A program made the position numbers and the translations under genes. Below are positions 63,923 through 64,000 of a stretch of DNA of 64,000 bases, in pieces. The stretch covers positions 50,211,285-50,275,284 of the forward strand of contig OU862910.1 of the NCBI GenBank assembly GCA_917880885.1, given 5' to 3'. Source of the DNA: Limnephilus marmoratus (Eukaryota; Arthropoda; Insecta; Trichoptera; Limnephilidae). Numbering within the stretch: the first letter of the stretch is position 1; each line of letters opens with the position of its first letter. A model generated the notes under the pieces. That model did no database searches and was not told the DNA's origin. It worked only from the letters and a program-made list of their open reading frames with translations.

Positions 63923-64000
63923 ATACATCAGTGTTTAGTGTTTGTTCGCTCAACACAGGGGCATAAATATACAAACCACCCACCACAGGGGAAATGCAAG

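Overview
This is an AT-rich animal genomic window, almost certainly from an insect. The basis is ZAD-type C2H2 zinc-finger genes (an arthropod-associated combination), a BEL/Pao LTR retrotransposon, several mariner copies, tRNA-derived SINEs and a run of the insect telomere-type motif (CCTAA)n. I cannot place it in an order from sequence alone. No bacterial-style operons are present. Apart from one small zinc-finger family, nearly everything is transposable elements (TEs), many nested or broken. Layout: 0-3 kb holds a mariner relic, a broken hypothetical ORF and a shortened copy of a TIR element. 3.2-18.1 kb is a minus-strand nest. A young BEL/Pao element (4049-10510) sits inside the RNase H domain of a non-LTR ORF2, split into 3.2-4.05 kb and 10.5-13.4 kb. 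Its truncated 5' end abuts a second, decayed CR1/Jockey-like element (13.8-18.1 kb), and a Mutator-like long-TIR element (16586-17651) lies inside that element's ORF1. 18.1-20.94 kb holds small TIR elements and a CR1 3' end. 20.96-22.04 kb is the terminal exon of zinc-finger gene 1, with eight C2H2 fingers; no ZAD exon for it was found in the window. 22-30 kb holds a complete but disabled mariner (23202-24401), SINEs, a pair of tRNA-like repeats and a Copia gag relic. 30.2-36.6 kb is zinc-finger gene 2, with two ZAD exons and one eight-finger exon. 38.9-46.1 kb is paralogous gene 3, with the same three-exon plan, a shortened ZAD and a frameshifted C-terminus; its introns are full of TE insertions. 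46.8-49.9 kb contains a TTAA-flanked MITE, a 2.3-kb TIR element carrying a decayed array of zinc-finger modules, and a 166-bp-arm foldback. 50-64 kb is SINEs, RTE and CR1 tails, a 4.6-kb hAT-like element with a matching empty site elsewhere in the window, Helitron-like sequence and minisatellites. Genes 2 and 3 share exon lengths, splice phases (0, then 1) and leader sequence, so they are tandem duplicates. ZAD-C2H2 proteins are generally nuclear DNA-binding regulators that dimerise through the ZAD. The paralogues differ most in the recognition helices of fingers 2-4 and are nearly the same in fingers 5-8. The most interesting themes are this duplicating family in a TE-dense locus, a TIR element holding a zinc-finger array, two long-TIR elements sharing one internal repeat, and a SINE-like family sharing its 3' tail with a resident CR1 LINE. 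All family assignments come from reading motifs by eye; no search was run.
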